The position numbers and the translations under genes are program-made. Source: Maribacter sp. HTCC2170 (lineage in GTDB: Bacteria; Bacteroidota; Bacteroidia; Flavobacteriales; Flavobacteriaceae). Taken from it: a DNA stretch of 64,000 nucleotides. The stretch covers positions 1,857,501 to 1,921,500 of the forward strand of contig NC_014472.1 in NCBI RefSeq assembly GCF_000153165.2, in the 5' to 3' direction. Shown here piece after piece: positions 48,166-56,782 of the stretch. The first letter of the stretch is position 1. Each line of letters opens with the position of its first letter. Below the pieces are notes generated by a model. The model saw only the letters and a list, made by a program, of their open reading frames with translations. It made no database searches and was not told where the DNA came from.

Positions 48166-48945
48166 ATGAAAAACCAAAAACTCAATATTGCCCTGGTACA
48201 GACCAGTTTGGTTTGGGAAGATCCTGAAGAAAACAGAGAAAATCTGTCAAACAAAATAGACAAATTGCCGTTCGAAACAGATTTAATAGTTCTGCCTGAA
48301 ATGTTCATCACTGGCTTTACCATGAACCCTCAGAATATTGATGATTCTGAAGGCCCAAAGACGGTAGAGTGGATGCTGGATGAAGCAAAAAAAGCCCAGT
48401 CAGCAATTGTGGGTAGTATTCCCTTTTTTGAAAATGGATTTTATGTGAATAGGCTGTATTTCGTTGAGCCAAATGGGACAATTTACCATTATGACAAGCG
48501 TCATACCTTTACTTTGGCCGGTGAAGACCAAGTTTATAAAGCTGGGAACAAACATCTAATTATTGATTATAAGGCTTTCAGAATCAACCCTATGATATGT
48601 TATGATTTGCGTTTCCCGGTCTGGGCTAGAAACACCGAAGATTATGATGTTTTGATTTACGTTGCCAATTGGCCAAAACCTCGAGTAACTGCCTGGGACA
48701 CTTTATTAAAGGCGAGGGCTATTGAGAATATGGCTTATTGTATTGGGGTTAATCGTTGTGGTCAAGATGAAGCTGGCTATGTTTATTCTGGCCATTCTGC
48801 TTTATATAACAGTCTTGGTGAACAACTCGTATTCTCAGAAGAGGAAACCGTTCTTTTTGCTACCTTGGATAAAGCGCATATTGTGAACACAAGGAATAAA
48901 TTAAAATTTTTGGAGGACAGGGATACGTTTAGTTTGAAATTGTAA
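48166..48945 (+). CDS. Nitrilase-superfamily amidohydrolase (omega-amidase-like)
   Basis: The 259-residue protein has the Glu-Lys-Cys triad: Glu45 in LIVLPEMFITGF, Lys in YHYDKRHTF and Cys in NPMICYDLRFPVWAR. The sequence WARNTEDYDVLIYVANWPKPR and the length suit the YafV/Nit2 omega-amidase branch, which deaminates 2-oxoglutaramate or 2-oxosuccinamate. It is in an operon with the NUDIX gene. Its 3' end overlaps the convergent lipoprotein gene by 17 bases. Confidence 0.92.
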   Translation: MKNQKLNIALVQTSLVWEDPEENRENLSNKIDKLPFETDLIVLPEMFITGFTMNPQNIDDSEGPKTVEWMLDEAKKAQSAIVGSIPFFENGFYVNRLYFVEPNGTIYHYDKRHTFTLAGEDQVYKAGNKHLIIDYKAFRINPMICYDLRFPVWARNTEDYDVLIYVANWPKPRVTAWDTLLKARAIENMAYCIGVNRCGQDEAGYVYSGHSALYNSLGEQLVFSEEETVLFATLDKAHIVNTRNKLKFLEDRDTFSLKL

Positions 48946-50545
48946 AGGCCTGATCTAATTCCCAATTGGCTCTCATTTCAATAATGCCTGGGTAATAACT
49001 CACTTTTTCAGGTTGAATTTGTTTTAAATAATTACCCGTGTCCCATTGGCCATTTTCATTTGCATCAAAAATTACACGAACTCTATATTTTGCGGGCTCT
49101 ATATATTTGAATTCGAATAGCTGAGGTTCTTTGGCATATATTTCTTGCTTTGTCTCTCCTTTTTCATTGGTCAATTGAACAAGCAAAGGATAGCTACTGA
49201 TATCTGTTGTCATCGTCAATCTAAGTATGCCAAAATCAGAATAGTTTTTGGTTCCAAGTCCAATATTCATGGTGTCGTTTTCAGTGCCAAAGAAATCACG
49301 TATTGCACCGGGGAGTAATTCCATTTGATATCTTTCATCAGGTTCTTTCACAAATTCAAAATCGACCTTGTTGCCAATACTGTCCAAGGCAATTGAGAAA
49401 TCAACTGGAATGGAGTCCTTGTTCATCAAGCTTATTTTAGTTGAATCAATGTTGGTCAATGGTGTATTTGCTCCTATATAAAAAGGCATATTAAAGCTAA
49501 GTTTACCTGTTTGATTGGCATTCAATTTGAGAGAATCGAAAGCAACTTTTCTATTTTTTACTGAAAAAGTGTCTATGACCTTTAGCTTTTCATTCTTGAC
49601 GGTAAAAATTAGGGAATCCATTTCAAAAGGAGTAAACCAAAAATTCAATGAATCTTTTTCAATCTCTTTTGTAATTGCCGTTTTTACAGTATCGGGCAGA
49701 ACCGATAGGGTTGATATTTCAATATCCTTCCCATCCCCATAATATCCAAATATGATTTTGTTTGATGCCTCAAGACTAGGCACGGGGATTTTATAATTCG
49801 GAACTTCTTTAAACAGATTAAGTAAGAAAGTTGAATCTGTTGGTATTGTAATGGTATCCTTGAGAAAGGCTATCTTATCAGTGTTCTGATCGAACAAATT
49901 ATTTTTGGAAACATCTTTCAGTGCGAACATCGCATATTTACCATCCTTTAAGTTTCTTAAGTTAAAAATAACAGCACTATCCAATGTATTGGTAATATAA
50001 TTGGGAGGTTTTTGAAAAATGGTAGAATCGGTATAGGCTGTATCAATTTCGTAAAGCATAACACTTACGAATTCATCTGCTTTTTGATTAAACGCATCTT
50101 TTATGGCCCCTTTTACCTCCAAAGAATCTATATAATCCCCTGTTGAAAAAACATAGGTCAAGAAGCTGTTGGGATTGCCTTCATTGTTATCTACAATACT
50201 TTGCCCAAAATTAAAGGTATAGGTAGTGTTCTCTTGAAGTGTGTCTTTTATCGTGATTTCAATGAATTTATTGGCTCCTCCCTGAGGTGTTATATCCGGT
50301 AGATATTTAAGTGGTGGTGAAACTATAAGCTGCTCTTGAACATCTTCTAATTTGACCAACTCGTCAAAATAGAGCCTGATTTTAGTTTCATTAAAATTAA
50401 TGGTCATGTTTTCAGGTTCTGCCTTCAACAATACAGGCGGGGCAATATCCTTTGGGCCTCCAGTAGGTCTGCCACGTCTAGCACATTGCATTAATGCGGT
50501 GGCCATTAAAAAAAGGAAAATATATGCGAAAAAGCGTTTGAACAT
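48929..50545 (-). CDS. Ig-like domain lipoprotein (Bacteroidota envelope protein)
   Basis: The ATG at 50545 starts a lipoprotein signal (MFKRFFAYIFLFLMATALMQC); a TTG at 50569 is rejected. The mature protein opens ARRGRPTGGPKDIAPPVLLK, the hallmark of a large Bacteroidota lipoprotein family, followed by a SbsA-type Ig-like domain (~50-145; IRLYFDELVKLEDVQEQL ... TYTFNFGQSIVDNNEGN). The remaining ~380 residues are strand-rich, ending near YRVRVIFDANENGQWDTGNY. It is probably on the periplasmic or outer face of the outer membrane. Its role is unknown, although it is widely conserved in the phylum. Confidence 0.88.
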   Translation of the reverse strand: MFKRFFAYIFLFLMATALMQCARRGRPTGGPKDIAPPVLLKAEPENMTINFNETKIRLYFDELVKLEDVQEQLIVSPPLKYLPDITPQGGANKFIEITIKDTLQENTTYTFNFGQSIVDNNEGNPNSFLTYVFSTGDYIDSLEVKGAIKDAFNQKADEFVSVMLYEIDTAYTDSTIFQKPPNYITNTLDSAVIFNLRNLKDGKYAMFALKDVSKNNLFDQNTDKIAFLKDTITIPTDSTFLLNLFKEVPNYKIPVPSLEASNKIIFGYYGDGKDIEISTLSVLPDTVKTAITKEIEKDSLNFWFTPFEMDSLIFTVKNEKLKVIDTFSVKNRKVAFDSLKLNANQTGKLSFNMPFYIGANTPLTNIDSTKISLMNKDSIPVDFSIALDSIGNKVDFEFVKEPDERYQMELLPGAIRDFFGTENDTMNIGLGTKNYSDFGILRLTMTTDISSYPLLVQLTNEKGETKQEIYAKEPQLFEFKYIEPAKYRVRVIFDANENGQWDTGNYLKQIQPEKVSYYPGIIEMRANWELDQAFTISN

Positions 50546-50646
50546 CAATTTTATCAATCTAAGGAGCAAAGTAACACATAATTTAGAAATTGTATGGAAG
50601 AATTAACATTGCATAAGGTTTATATTTTAAGAGGAAAGTATAAATC

Positions 50647-51354
50647 CTAGGTTAATGGAACAACGGCCATACTGGTGATAAAGATGGTGACACCTTTGGC
50701 TTCACCAAGGGTTTGAGCACAGATTTCCATGGTCGCTCCGGTGGTGATTACATCGTCTACCAGAAGTATATTCTTGTTCGTTATAAGTTCTGGTTTGTTA
50801 AGCATGTAAAGTGCTTTATTATTTTGCCAACGTCCAATTCGTGTTTTTTTGGTCTGTGTTTTGGTATTTGACGTTTTTATAAGTCCATTTTCAAGAAATT
50901 CGGCTTTAAGATGAAGTGCGAGTTGTTTTCCGAATAAAGAAACCTGGTTATACCCCCTTCTTTTCAATTTTTTATGATGCAAGGGTACCGGAATCACGTA
51001 ATCAATTTTATCAATGAAATTGTTTTTTGCAATGATTTGGCCGTGCCAATCTCCCAAAAAAGTACCAATCTGTTCTTGATTTCTATATTTTAAATGGTGT
51101 AATAGGTTTTTAACAATGCCATTTTCGACGAAAAAAAGAAAAGAATTTGCTTTTTTTATGGTAGTTCGTCCAAAAAAAATACGGTCAACGGCATTTTCAA
51201 CGTTAAAAGTATATTCGGTGAGCGGCAATTGGTTTCGACAAACGGTACACAGCTGGTTCTCTCCTCTATTTAATCGTGCATTACATCCAAAACACGCCCT
51301 AGGTAGCAGGACTGAGTTGATATCATTTAGTATATTTGAAAGCTTAGAGTACAA
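50647..51354 (-). CDS. comF: ComF-family phosphoribosyltransferase-like protein
   Basis: The 235-residue protein begins with a zinc-ribbon of four cysteines (CFGC at 21-24 and CTVC at 36-39) and ends with a type I phosphoribosyltransferase-like domain. That domain carries the PRPP loop ILLVDDVITTGATME. ComF proteins are needed for late DNA uptake in natural transformation of several bacteria, where they act in the cytosol on incoming single strands. Competence in this organism is not otherwise shown here. It is divergent, by 43 bases, from the coiled-coil membrane protein gene at 51398. Confidence 0.92.
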   Translation of the reverse strand: MYSKLSNILNDINSVLLPRACFGCNARLNRGENQLCTVCRNQLPLTEYTFNVENAVDRIFFGRTTIKKANSFLFFVENGIVKNLLHHLKYRNQEQIGTFLGDWHGQIIAKNNFIDKIDYVIPVPLHHKKLKRRGYNQVSLFGKQLALHLKAEFLENGLIKTSNTKTQTKKTRIGRWQNNKALYMLNKPELITNKNILLVDDVITTGATMEICAQTLGEAKGVTIFITSMAVVPLT

Positions 51355-51397
51355 CGAATCTTAGTTTTAATAACCTACTTAAAGCCGAACGAGTTTG

Positions 51398-52294
51398 ATG
51401 GACGGACAAGATAATAAATTCAATTACAAGATCATTCTTGCTGCTTTGGTTGCTGTGATTTTGGGCATTCTTATAGCTTTTTACTATAGCTACGCCCAAT
51501 CCAACACCCAAATTAGTTTCTTGGAACAGGAAAAAGATCTGTTGGTAAAGGACCTTACATTGATGAAGGCCGATGTTGACAGACTTACTGCACTCAACGA
51601 AGTTAACGAAATTGAGATACAAGGTGCACGATATGAAGTGCAACAATTGTTGGATTCTGTAGGGAGATTAACGTTTACGATTGATAGACTTCGTGAGTTC
51701 AAATCTGAGCTTCGAAGACTTGAAGCTAAAAACGATAGTCTGAAGTTAAAGAACAATTTCCTTAGGTATAACAATATGCTCCTTGCTGATAAAAATGAGG
51801 AAGCCCAGGCACAGATAGAGGAGATGAGACAGGCAAGTACTACAATTGCCGAGGCCGAGGCATTGCAACGCCAACAAATATTAGACCTTAACAAAGAACT
51901 TAAAACCAAAAGTTACCTAAAATTAGAAGGTGCGGAAGGTTCAAGTTATAGAATAAGAGGTGACAGACCAATAAGGACCAATAAGGCTTCGACTATTGAG
52001 AAACTTCGGGGTTGTGTTACAATTATGGCGGATCCAACGATGATAAACAAAGATAAGATTCTTTATTTTCAATTCTTAGGACCAAATATGAGCGTTATTG
52101 AGGATAATGCCAATACAATTACCGTACAGGGTAACGTTTATAGTAAAAAGGCCCAAATTACTTTTATGGGAGAAGAAACGCAACTTTGTGACTTCATCAC
52201 CATTCCAGAAGGTTCTTTAAAACCGGGAAATTATACCGTTAATATTTTTGAGGATCAAAGATTGCTCGCCACTGCAGAATTTCAATTAAAATAG
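51398..52294 (+). CDS. Single-pass membrane protein with long coiled coil
   Basis: The start is the ATG at 51398 (an overlapping TTG at 51395 is the only earlier choice). One membrane segment (~11-33; IILAALVAVILGILIAFYYS) is followed by a coiled coil (~38-165; FLEQEKDLLVKDLTLMKADV ... LRRLEAKNDSLKLKNNFLR). A C-terminal beta-rich domain (~185-298) includes LRGCVTIMADPTM and GNYTVNIFEDQRLL. This looks like an inner-membrane protein with a periplasmic stalk and head. The family is conserved in flavobacteria but I know no function. It lies between comF and glyS. Confidence 0.75.
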   Translation: MDGQDNKFNYKIILAALVAVILGILIAFYYSYAQSNTQISFLEQEKDLLVKDLTLMKADVDRLTALNEVNEIEIQGARYEVQQLLDSVGRLTFTIDRLREFKSELRRLEAKNDSLKLKNNFLRYNNMLLADKNEEAQAQIEEMRQASTTIAEAEALQRQQILDLNKELKTKSYLKLEGAEGSSYRIRGDRPIRTNKASTIEKLRGCVTIMADPTMINKDKILYFQFLGPNMSVIEDNANTITVQGNVYSKKAQITFMGEETQLCDFITIPEGSLKPGNYTVNIFEDQRLLATAEFQLK

Positions 52295-52318
52295 TATTCA
52301 GCTTTTAGGGGAATATTC

Positions 52319-52326
52319 TATTTTTG
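52319..52326 (+). promoter_or_regulatory. Bacteroidota -7 element (TATTTTTG) almost touching the glyS start
   Basis: It is a perfect TAnnTTTG ending 4 bases before the glyS ATG at 52331. If used, transcription would begin at or just after the ATG, giving a leaderless mRNA. Confidence 0.4.
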
Positions 52327-52330
52327 CCAA

Positions 52331-53875
52331 ATGGCAAAACAAGAAGACGATTTCAAGAAAGTAATTTCGCATGCAAAAGAGTACGGTTATGTATTTCAGT
52401 CAAGTGAAATTTATGATGGATTAAGCGCCGTTTATGATTATGCACAGAACGGGGCAGAACTCAAAAAGAACATAAGGGAATATTGGTGGAAAGCCATGGT
52501 GCAACTCAATGAGAATATCATTGGTATTGATGCCGCTATTTTTATGCACCCAACAATTTGGAAAGCCTCGGGCCACGTTGATGCTTTCAATGATCCATTA
52601 ATCGATAATAAAGATTCCAAAAAAAGATACCGTGCCGATGTTTTGGTAGAGGATTATGTTGCCAAGATAGAAGGTAAGATCGAAAAGGAAGTTACCAAAG
52701 CTGCAAAGCGTTTTGGTGATTCTTTTGATAAAGAGCAGTTTTTGGCCACCAACCAACGTGTAGTTGCCTACCAAGAAAAAGCAAACGGGATTTTAAAAAG
52801 GTTAGGAAAATCTTTAGAGAACGAAGATCTGGCTGATGTTAAAAGCCTAATAGAAGAGTTGGATATTGCATGCCCAATGTCTGGATCTAAAAACTGGACT
52901 GATGTTAAGCAGTTTAATTTAATGTTCGGTACAAAATTAGGTGCCTCTGCCGAAAGTGCCATGGATTTGTACTTAAGACCGGAAACCGCTCAAGGGATAT
53001 TTGTGAACTTCTTGAATGTTCAAAAAACAGGAAGGATGAAAATTCCGTTTGGGATTGCACAGACAGGCAAGGCCTTTAGAAATGAAATCGTTGCCAGACA
53101 GTTTATCTTTAGAATGCGTGAGTTTGAACAAATGGAGATGCAATTCTTCATTCGCCCAGGATCACAGAAAGAATGGTATGAAAAATGGAAAGAGACACGT
53201 TTAAAATGGCATTTGTCATTGGGAATGGGTGAGGAGAATTACCGCTTTCATGATCACGAGAAACTAGCACATTATGCAGATGCAGCTGCAGATATAGAGT
53301 TCAGGTTCCCATTTGGCTTTAAAGAATTGGAGGGAATTCATTCAAGAACCGATTTTGATCTAAGCCAACATGAGAAGTTTTCGGGTAAAAAATTGCAGTA
53401 TTTTGATCCAGAGTTAAAAGAGAATTATGTGCCCTATGTGGTTGAGACCTCTATAGGTTTGGACCGTATGTTCCTTGCTGTTTTCTCAAAATCTCTGAAA
53501 GAGGAAGAACTTGAAAATGGCTCAACAAGAACAGTTCTCAAATTACCAGCCGTTTTAGCACCGACCAAAGCAGCAGTATTGCCTTTGGTGAAAAAAGACG
53601 GGCTTCCTGAAATTGCACATAAAATCATAGATGATTTGAAATGGGACTTCAACGTAATTTATGATGGGAAGGATGCAGTTGGGCGTCGTTATAGAAGACA
53701 AGACGCAGCGGGAACCCCGTTTTGTATTACCGTTGACCACCAAACTATAGAAGATCAGACTGTTACCATTCGCCATCGCGATACTATGAAGCAAAGTCGT
53801 GTTGACATTGCAGACCTAAAAGGTATTATTGACAAGGAGGTTGGTATGAAGTCCTGGTTACAAAAAATGGAATAA
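52331..53875 (+). CDS. glyS: Glycyl-tRNA synthetase (single-chain alpha2 type)
   Basis: The 514-residue class II synthetase is of the homodimeric, archaeal/eukaryal-like kind used by Bacteroidota. Visible are EYGYVFQSSEIYDGLSAVYDY near the start, motif 2 FRNEIVARQFIFRMREFEQM, the DLYLRPETAQGIFVNF block and the motif 3 region SIGLDRMFLAVF. The anticodon-binding domain (~415-510) follows, with DAVGRRYRRQDAAGTPFCIT. The start MAKQEDDFKKVI matches flavobacterial homologues. A hairpin terminator follows. It acts in the cytosol, charging tRNA-Gly. Confidence 0.97.
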   Translation: MAKQEDDFKKVISHAKEYGYVFQSSEIYDGLSAVYDYAQNGAELKKNIREYWWKAMVQLNENIIGIDAAIFMHPTIWKASGHVDAFNDPLIDNKDSKKRYRADVLVEDYVAKIEGKIEKEVTKAAKRFGDSFDKEQFLATNQRVVAYQEKANGILKRLGKSLENEDLADVKSLIEELDIACPMSGSKNWTDVKQFNLMFGTKLGASAESAMDLYLRPETAQGIFVNFLNVQKTGRMKIPFGIAQTGKAFRNEIVARQFIFRMREFEQMEMQFFIRPGSQKEWYEKWKETRLKWHLSLGMGEENYRFHDHEKLAHYADAAADIEFRFPFGFKELEGIHSRTDFDLSQHEKFSGKKLQYFDPELKENYVPYVVETSIGLDRMFLAVFSKSLKEEELENGSTRTVLKLPAVLAPTKAAVLPLVKKDGLPEIAHKIIDDLKWDFNVIYDGKDAVGRRYRRQDAAGTPFCITVDHQTIEDQTVTIRHRDTMKQSRVDIADLKGIIDKEVGMKSWLQKME

Positions 53876-53905
53876 ATCTCAAGTATATTTTACCTTAATA
53901 TAAAA

Positions 53906-53931
53906 GACGACCTAAATAATCTTAGGTCGTC
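53906..53931. terminator. Terminator hairpin between glyS and the redox operon
   Basis: GACGACCTAA (53906-53915) pairs perfectly with TTAGGTCGTC (53922-53931) around a 6-base loop. The T-tract is weak on the plus strand, but the flanking AAAA serves the minus strand. It sits between convergent units. Confidence 0.65.
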
Positions 53932-53965
53932 TTCGTTCAATATAATCGCAGTGTTTAGTTCTGAT

Positions 53966-54409
53966 CTAGAATGTATATACTTGGAGTATTATAAAGGCAA
54001 GAAAAATCAATCCGTTCCAGATAGTTCTAACTGCATGTAAATTTCCCCAATTCAATAAATCTGTTTTGGTTTGTTCAGAGTTGGAGTCAACACCCTCTGC
54101 CATTAACCGTCTATTGGTGGGCATCATAAAAAATATTGTATATGGCCCGTTGAGGTGCATAAGTAGTGAAATACCAAACCACCACCAGTTCCCACTGGTA
54201 TAAGAAAGTACCAAAGCCAAAATACTGACTACAATTGACATCCATAGAACTGCCTTATGGGTTTTGTCGAAAAAGGGCTTAAAAACTTCAATTGCAGTCG
54301 AACGGCTAACCATTTTTAAAATCGGATGCACTATAATTGAAGATGTGAGGGCAACTCCAAATTGGGCACCCATAATTAGAATGATAAGTAAAATCAATAT
54401 GTCTGTCAT
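53966..54409 (-). CDS. DUF1772-family membrane protein
   Basis: The 147-residue protein has four hydrophobic segments (~4-27, ~52-68, ~75-95, ~127-145) and the DUF1772 hallmarks: a conserved His in SSIIVHPIL, Asn/Pro in LNGPYTIFFMMPTNRRL, and the terminal WGNLHAVRTIWN. The family includes fungal anthrone oxygenases, while bacterial members are mostly uncharacterised. It is the last gene of the AraC-led unit at 53966-58331, 30 bases after the preceding gene, so a small-molecule redox role fits the company but is inferred. Confidence 0.82.
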   Translation of the reverse strand: MTDILILLIILIMGAQFGVALTSSIIVHPILKMVSRSTAIEVFKPFFDKTHKAVLWMSIVVSILALVLSYTSGNWWWFGISLLMHLNGPYTIFFMMPTNRRLMAEGVDSNSEQTKTDLLNWGNLHAVRTIWNGLIFLAFIILQVYTF

Positions 54410-54439
54410 AAATTAGTTTGTTTATAATCTGTTAAATAA

Positions 54440-54925
54440 TTATTGTGCTTTAATTTCTTTTCCGAATTTAGGTTTAAATGAACCCAAGATTAATTCTGAT
54501 AATAGAGGTATGATATTGGACATGCCAACCAATTGCTCTGTATGTTCCTTATCAAGAAAGGCTTGGCTGATTTTCCCTGTAGGAATAGATTCTTTTGCCA
54601 ATTCAACCAATTCTGACATCATTGGTACAAGAAAAACAAAGGCATTTACCGCTAGAATGGCCGTCATCAGTAATTTAAGTTTTAACCAATTGGGTTTTAC
54701 TTGATAGTTATAATAAAGAACCAGGTCAGAAATGATTTTTAGGGCCAGGCCAGGTAGGATCAATATATAGGCGCTCATTTCTTTGTAAACATAAACGTCG
54801 TATATGGTGCCAACATTTTCAGAGTGCCCCAAGATATTACCAATTACAATATGGGAGAGTATTCCTCCCACGTACATAATTGTACCAATTTCTTGAATGA
54901 AACCCAGAATCTTTTTTAAGGACAT
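54440..54925 (-). CDS. Small four-helix membrane protein (DUF2269-like)
   Basis: The 161-residue protein has about four hydrophobic helices: GTIMYVGGILSHIVIGNIL, YILILPGLALKIISDLVLYY, LLMTAILAVNAFVFLVPMM and MSNIIPLLSELILGSF. His residues near the first and last helices resemble DUF2269 or CopD-like proteins, but I am not sure of the family. It lies between the cytochrome b561 and DUF1772 genes, with gaps of 27 and 30 bases. It is likely an inner-membrane component of the same redox module. Confidence 0.6.
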   Translation of the reverse strand: MSLKKILGFIQEIGTIMYVGGILSHIVIGNILGHSENVGTIYDVYVYKEMSAYILILPGLALKIISDLVLYYNYQVKPNWLKLKLLMTAILAVNAFVFLVPMMSELVELAKESIPTGKISQAFLDKEHTEQLVGMSNIIPLLSELILGSFKPKFGKEIKAQ

Positions 54926-54952
54926 ATTTTTTGGTTTAAGGTCGGATTCTTA

Positions 54953-55468
54953 TTAAAAAATTCTTTTTAAGGTATTTTCCTTAGTCAAAATATAGTGTTT
55001 GATAACCCCAACTACATGTAAGACCATCAAGACCATCATGATTACCGCCATTAACCCATGCGGTTTTAATGGTCCAATCTCATCATGTGACTTAATAGCC
55101 TCGATATTTCCACTACTTAACGCATCGCCATATCCTCCTAAAATCATTACTGCAAGACCAGAAATTGAGATTCCCAAGAGTAAGAAATAAAACGCATTAT
55201 GAATCCATATGGCTAGCCTATCATTGAACTTTGATCCGGTCTTTAAATCCTCGGGCCTAGGAGATTTAAAGAATAAATAACTTCTGATCAATGTGAGAAC
55301 AAATACGATTATTCCAAGTATTGCATGGATTTTAATTAAACCCATTTTTTCAGCTGGCTCAAGCCCTTCCATGTATTTGCCTAATGGAAACAATGTAAGT
55401 ATCAATAATGCCGTTAACCAATGAATGGCTATGGTTCCTTTGCTAAATTTTTTTGTTAAATCATTCAT
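54953..55468 (-). CDS. Cytochrome b561 family protein
   Basis: The 171-residue protein has four membrane helices with His residues placed for two b-type haems: KGTIAIHWLTALLILTLF, LIKIHAILGIIVFVLTLIR, LAIWIHNAFYFLLLGISI and VLHVVGVIKHYIL. These match the bacterial b561 (CybB-like) pattern. Such proteins move electrons between the quinone pool and periplasmic partners. It lies 11 bases after the ferric-reductase-like gene ends, so the two are very probably co-expressed and may exchange electrons. Confidence 0.9.
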   Translation of the reverse strand: MNDLTKKFSKGTIAIHWLTALLILTLFPLGKYMEGLEPAEKMGLIKIHAILGIIVFVLTLIRSYLFFKSPRPEDLKTGSKFNDRLAIWIHNAFYFLLLGISISGLAVMILGGYGDALSSGNIEAIKSHDEIGPLKPHGLMAVIMMVLMVLHVVGVIKHYILTKENTLKRIF

Positions 55469-55479
55469 GTTGTAGTTTT

Positions 55480-56781
55480 TTATCTAAATGCGAATTCTTC
55501 GTCGAAAATATTCTTGTTGGACACGTTTTTCTGTTTCAATTGTGATATTAGATTGTCCTTGAGGGTTTTTGGGCCACAGATTAAATATGCTTTTTTCTTA
55601 AAGGAATCAATATTCAAACTATCAGCAGTCATATGCCCCGATTCATTGGAAGACCATATCTCATACTCAAAATTGGGATTGTCGTTTACAATTGTTTGCA
55701 GTTCCTTGGTATAAACAGCTTCTTTTTTATCATTTACACACCAATACAGTTTCACCTTGTTGGTATGCAAATCTTTGGCCAGGGATAAAAAAGGTGTGAT
55801 ACCAATACCTCCGGCAATCCATATTTGGTCAAATTCCTTCACGTACTTTGACGAAAAATGCCCATAGGGACCCTCTACCAAGACCTTATGTCCCTTAGCG
55901 ACTTTCTCGTTCATATTATCTGTGTAATCACCTAGTCCTTTAATGGTTATTCTAAGATTTTCATTATAGGGATGACTACTGAGCGTGAATGGATGCTGTT
56001 CCTTTTTACTGATATTCGGAAATTTGAAAAATGCAAACTGACCCGCATTATACTCCAATGCATTGGAGATTGGTCTCATGGTAATTTCGGTGAGACCATA
56101 ATCAAGATTTTGTACATCATTAATTTCATAATTCAATTTTTTGTTGAAAAAATTAAAAAGAAATGCTCTGTAGACCCAAGCAATAATACCGACAAAGGCC
56201 ATTCCGAAAACATAGATACGTGTAATGGGGAGTTCCTTGATAAGGCTGTTTACCATGATACCATGTACAACTCCCAAGACATAAAAGACCCCCATTAGCT
56301 TGTGAATATTAATCCATTTATGATACGGAATCTTCTTTTTTAAAGGCGGTGCGGCCGAAATGATAACGCCAAGAATAATCAATACAAAGGCGTAGAACCC
56401 TAAAGGTTTCCCAGGATTAAAAGCCACAAGATCTCTTGGTACGACAATAAAATGTGCCAGTAGTAGTACAACTGCAATGACACCTGACCGCCTATGAATA
56501 AGGTACATTTTATCAAGGCCGCCAAAAATTTTCTCCACCCACTTGGCACGTGTAGCCATTAGAAAGTTAAAGGCAAAAACCGTAACTACCCAAGAGGAGA
56601 ACACTTCACCTAAAATGCGATGTACGTTTTTCCAAGATTCGTTGTTCAGTTCACCAAAGAAAAGGGTGTCTGAGGACACTTCCATGAACGAACCTTTGTA
56701 AAAGTATAGGTCTATCGCCCAAAAGATGAAGTGAATGCCGATTATTATCGGAAAGTAAACTTCCTGTTTAAGAATTCGCAT
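55480..56781 (-). CDS. Ferric-reductase-like transmembrane flavocytochrome (FAD/NAD(P)H-binding)
   Basis: The ATG at 56781 is used, since it lies one base before the end of the upstream gene; an ATG at 56802 would overlap it. The N-terminal half has about six helices of the ferric reductase-like domain with paired haem His (MYLIHRRSGVIAVVLLLAHF, IPYHKWINIHKLMGVFYVLG). The C-terminal half is ferredoxin-reductase-like: FAD site HPFTLSSHPYN, GPYGHFSS, and nucleotide site IWIAGGIGITPFLSLAKDL, ending CGPKTLKDNL and IFDEEFAFR. It should carry electrons from cytosolic NAD(P)H across the membrane via FAD and haem. The acceptor may be metal, oxygen or quinone. Confidence 0.92.
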   Translation of the reverse strand: MRILKQEVYFPIIIGIHFIFWAIDLYFYKGSFMEVSSDTLFFGELNNESWKNVHRILGEVFSSWVVTVFAFNFLMATRAKWVEKIFGGLDKMYLIHRRSGVIAVVLLLAHFIVVPRDLVAFNPGKPLGFYAFVLIILGVIISAAPPLKKKIPYHKWINIHKLMGVFYVLGVVHGIMVNSLIKELPITRIYVFGMAFVGIIAWVYRAFLFNFFNKKLNYEINDVQNLDYGLTEITMRPISNALEYNAGQFAFFKFPNISKKEQHPFTLSSHPYNENLRITIKGLGDYTDNMNEKVAKGHKVLVEGPYGHFSSKYVKEFDQIWIAGGIGITPFLSLAKDLHTNKVKLYWCVNDKKEAVYTKELQTIVNDNPNFEYEIWSSNESGHMTADSLNIDSFKKKAYLICGPKTLKDNLISQLKQKNVSNKNIFDEEFAFR

Positions 56782-56782
56782 T

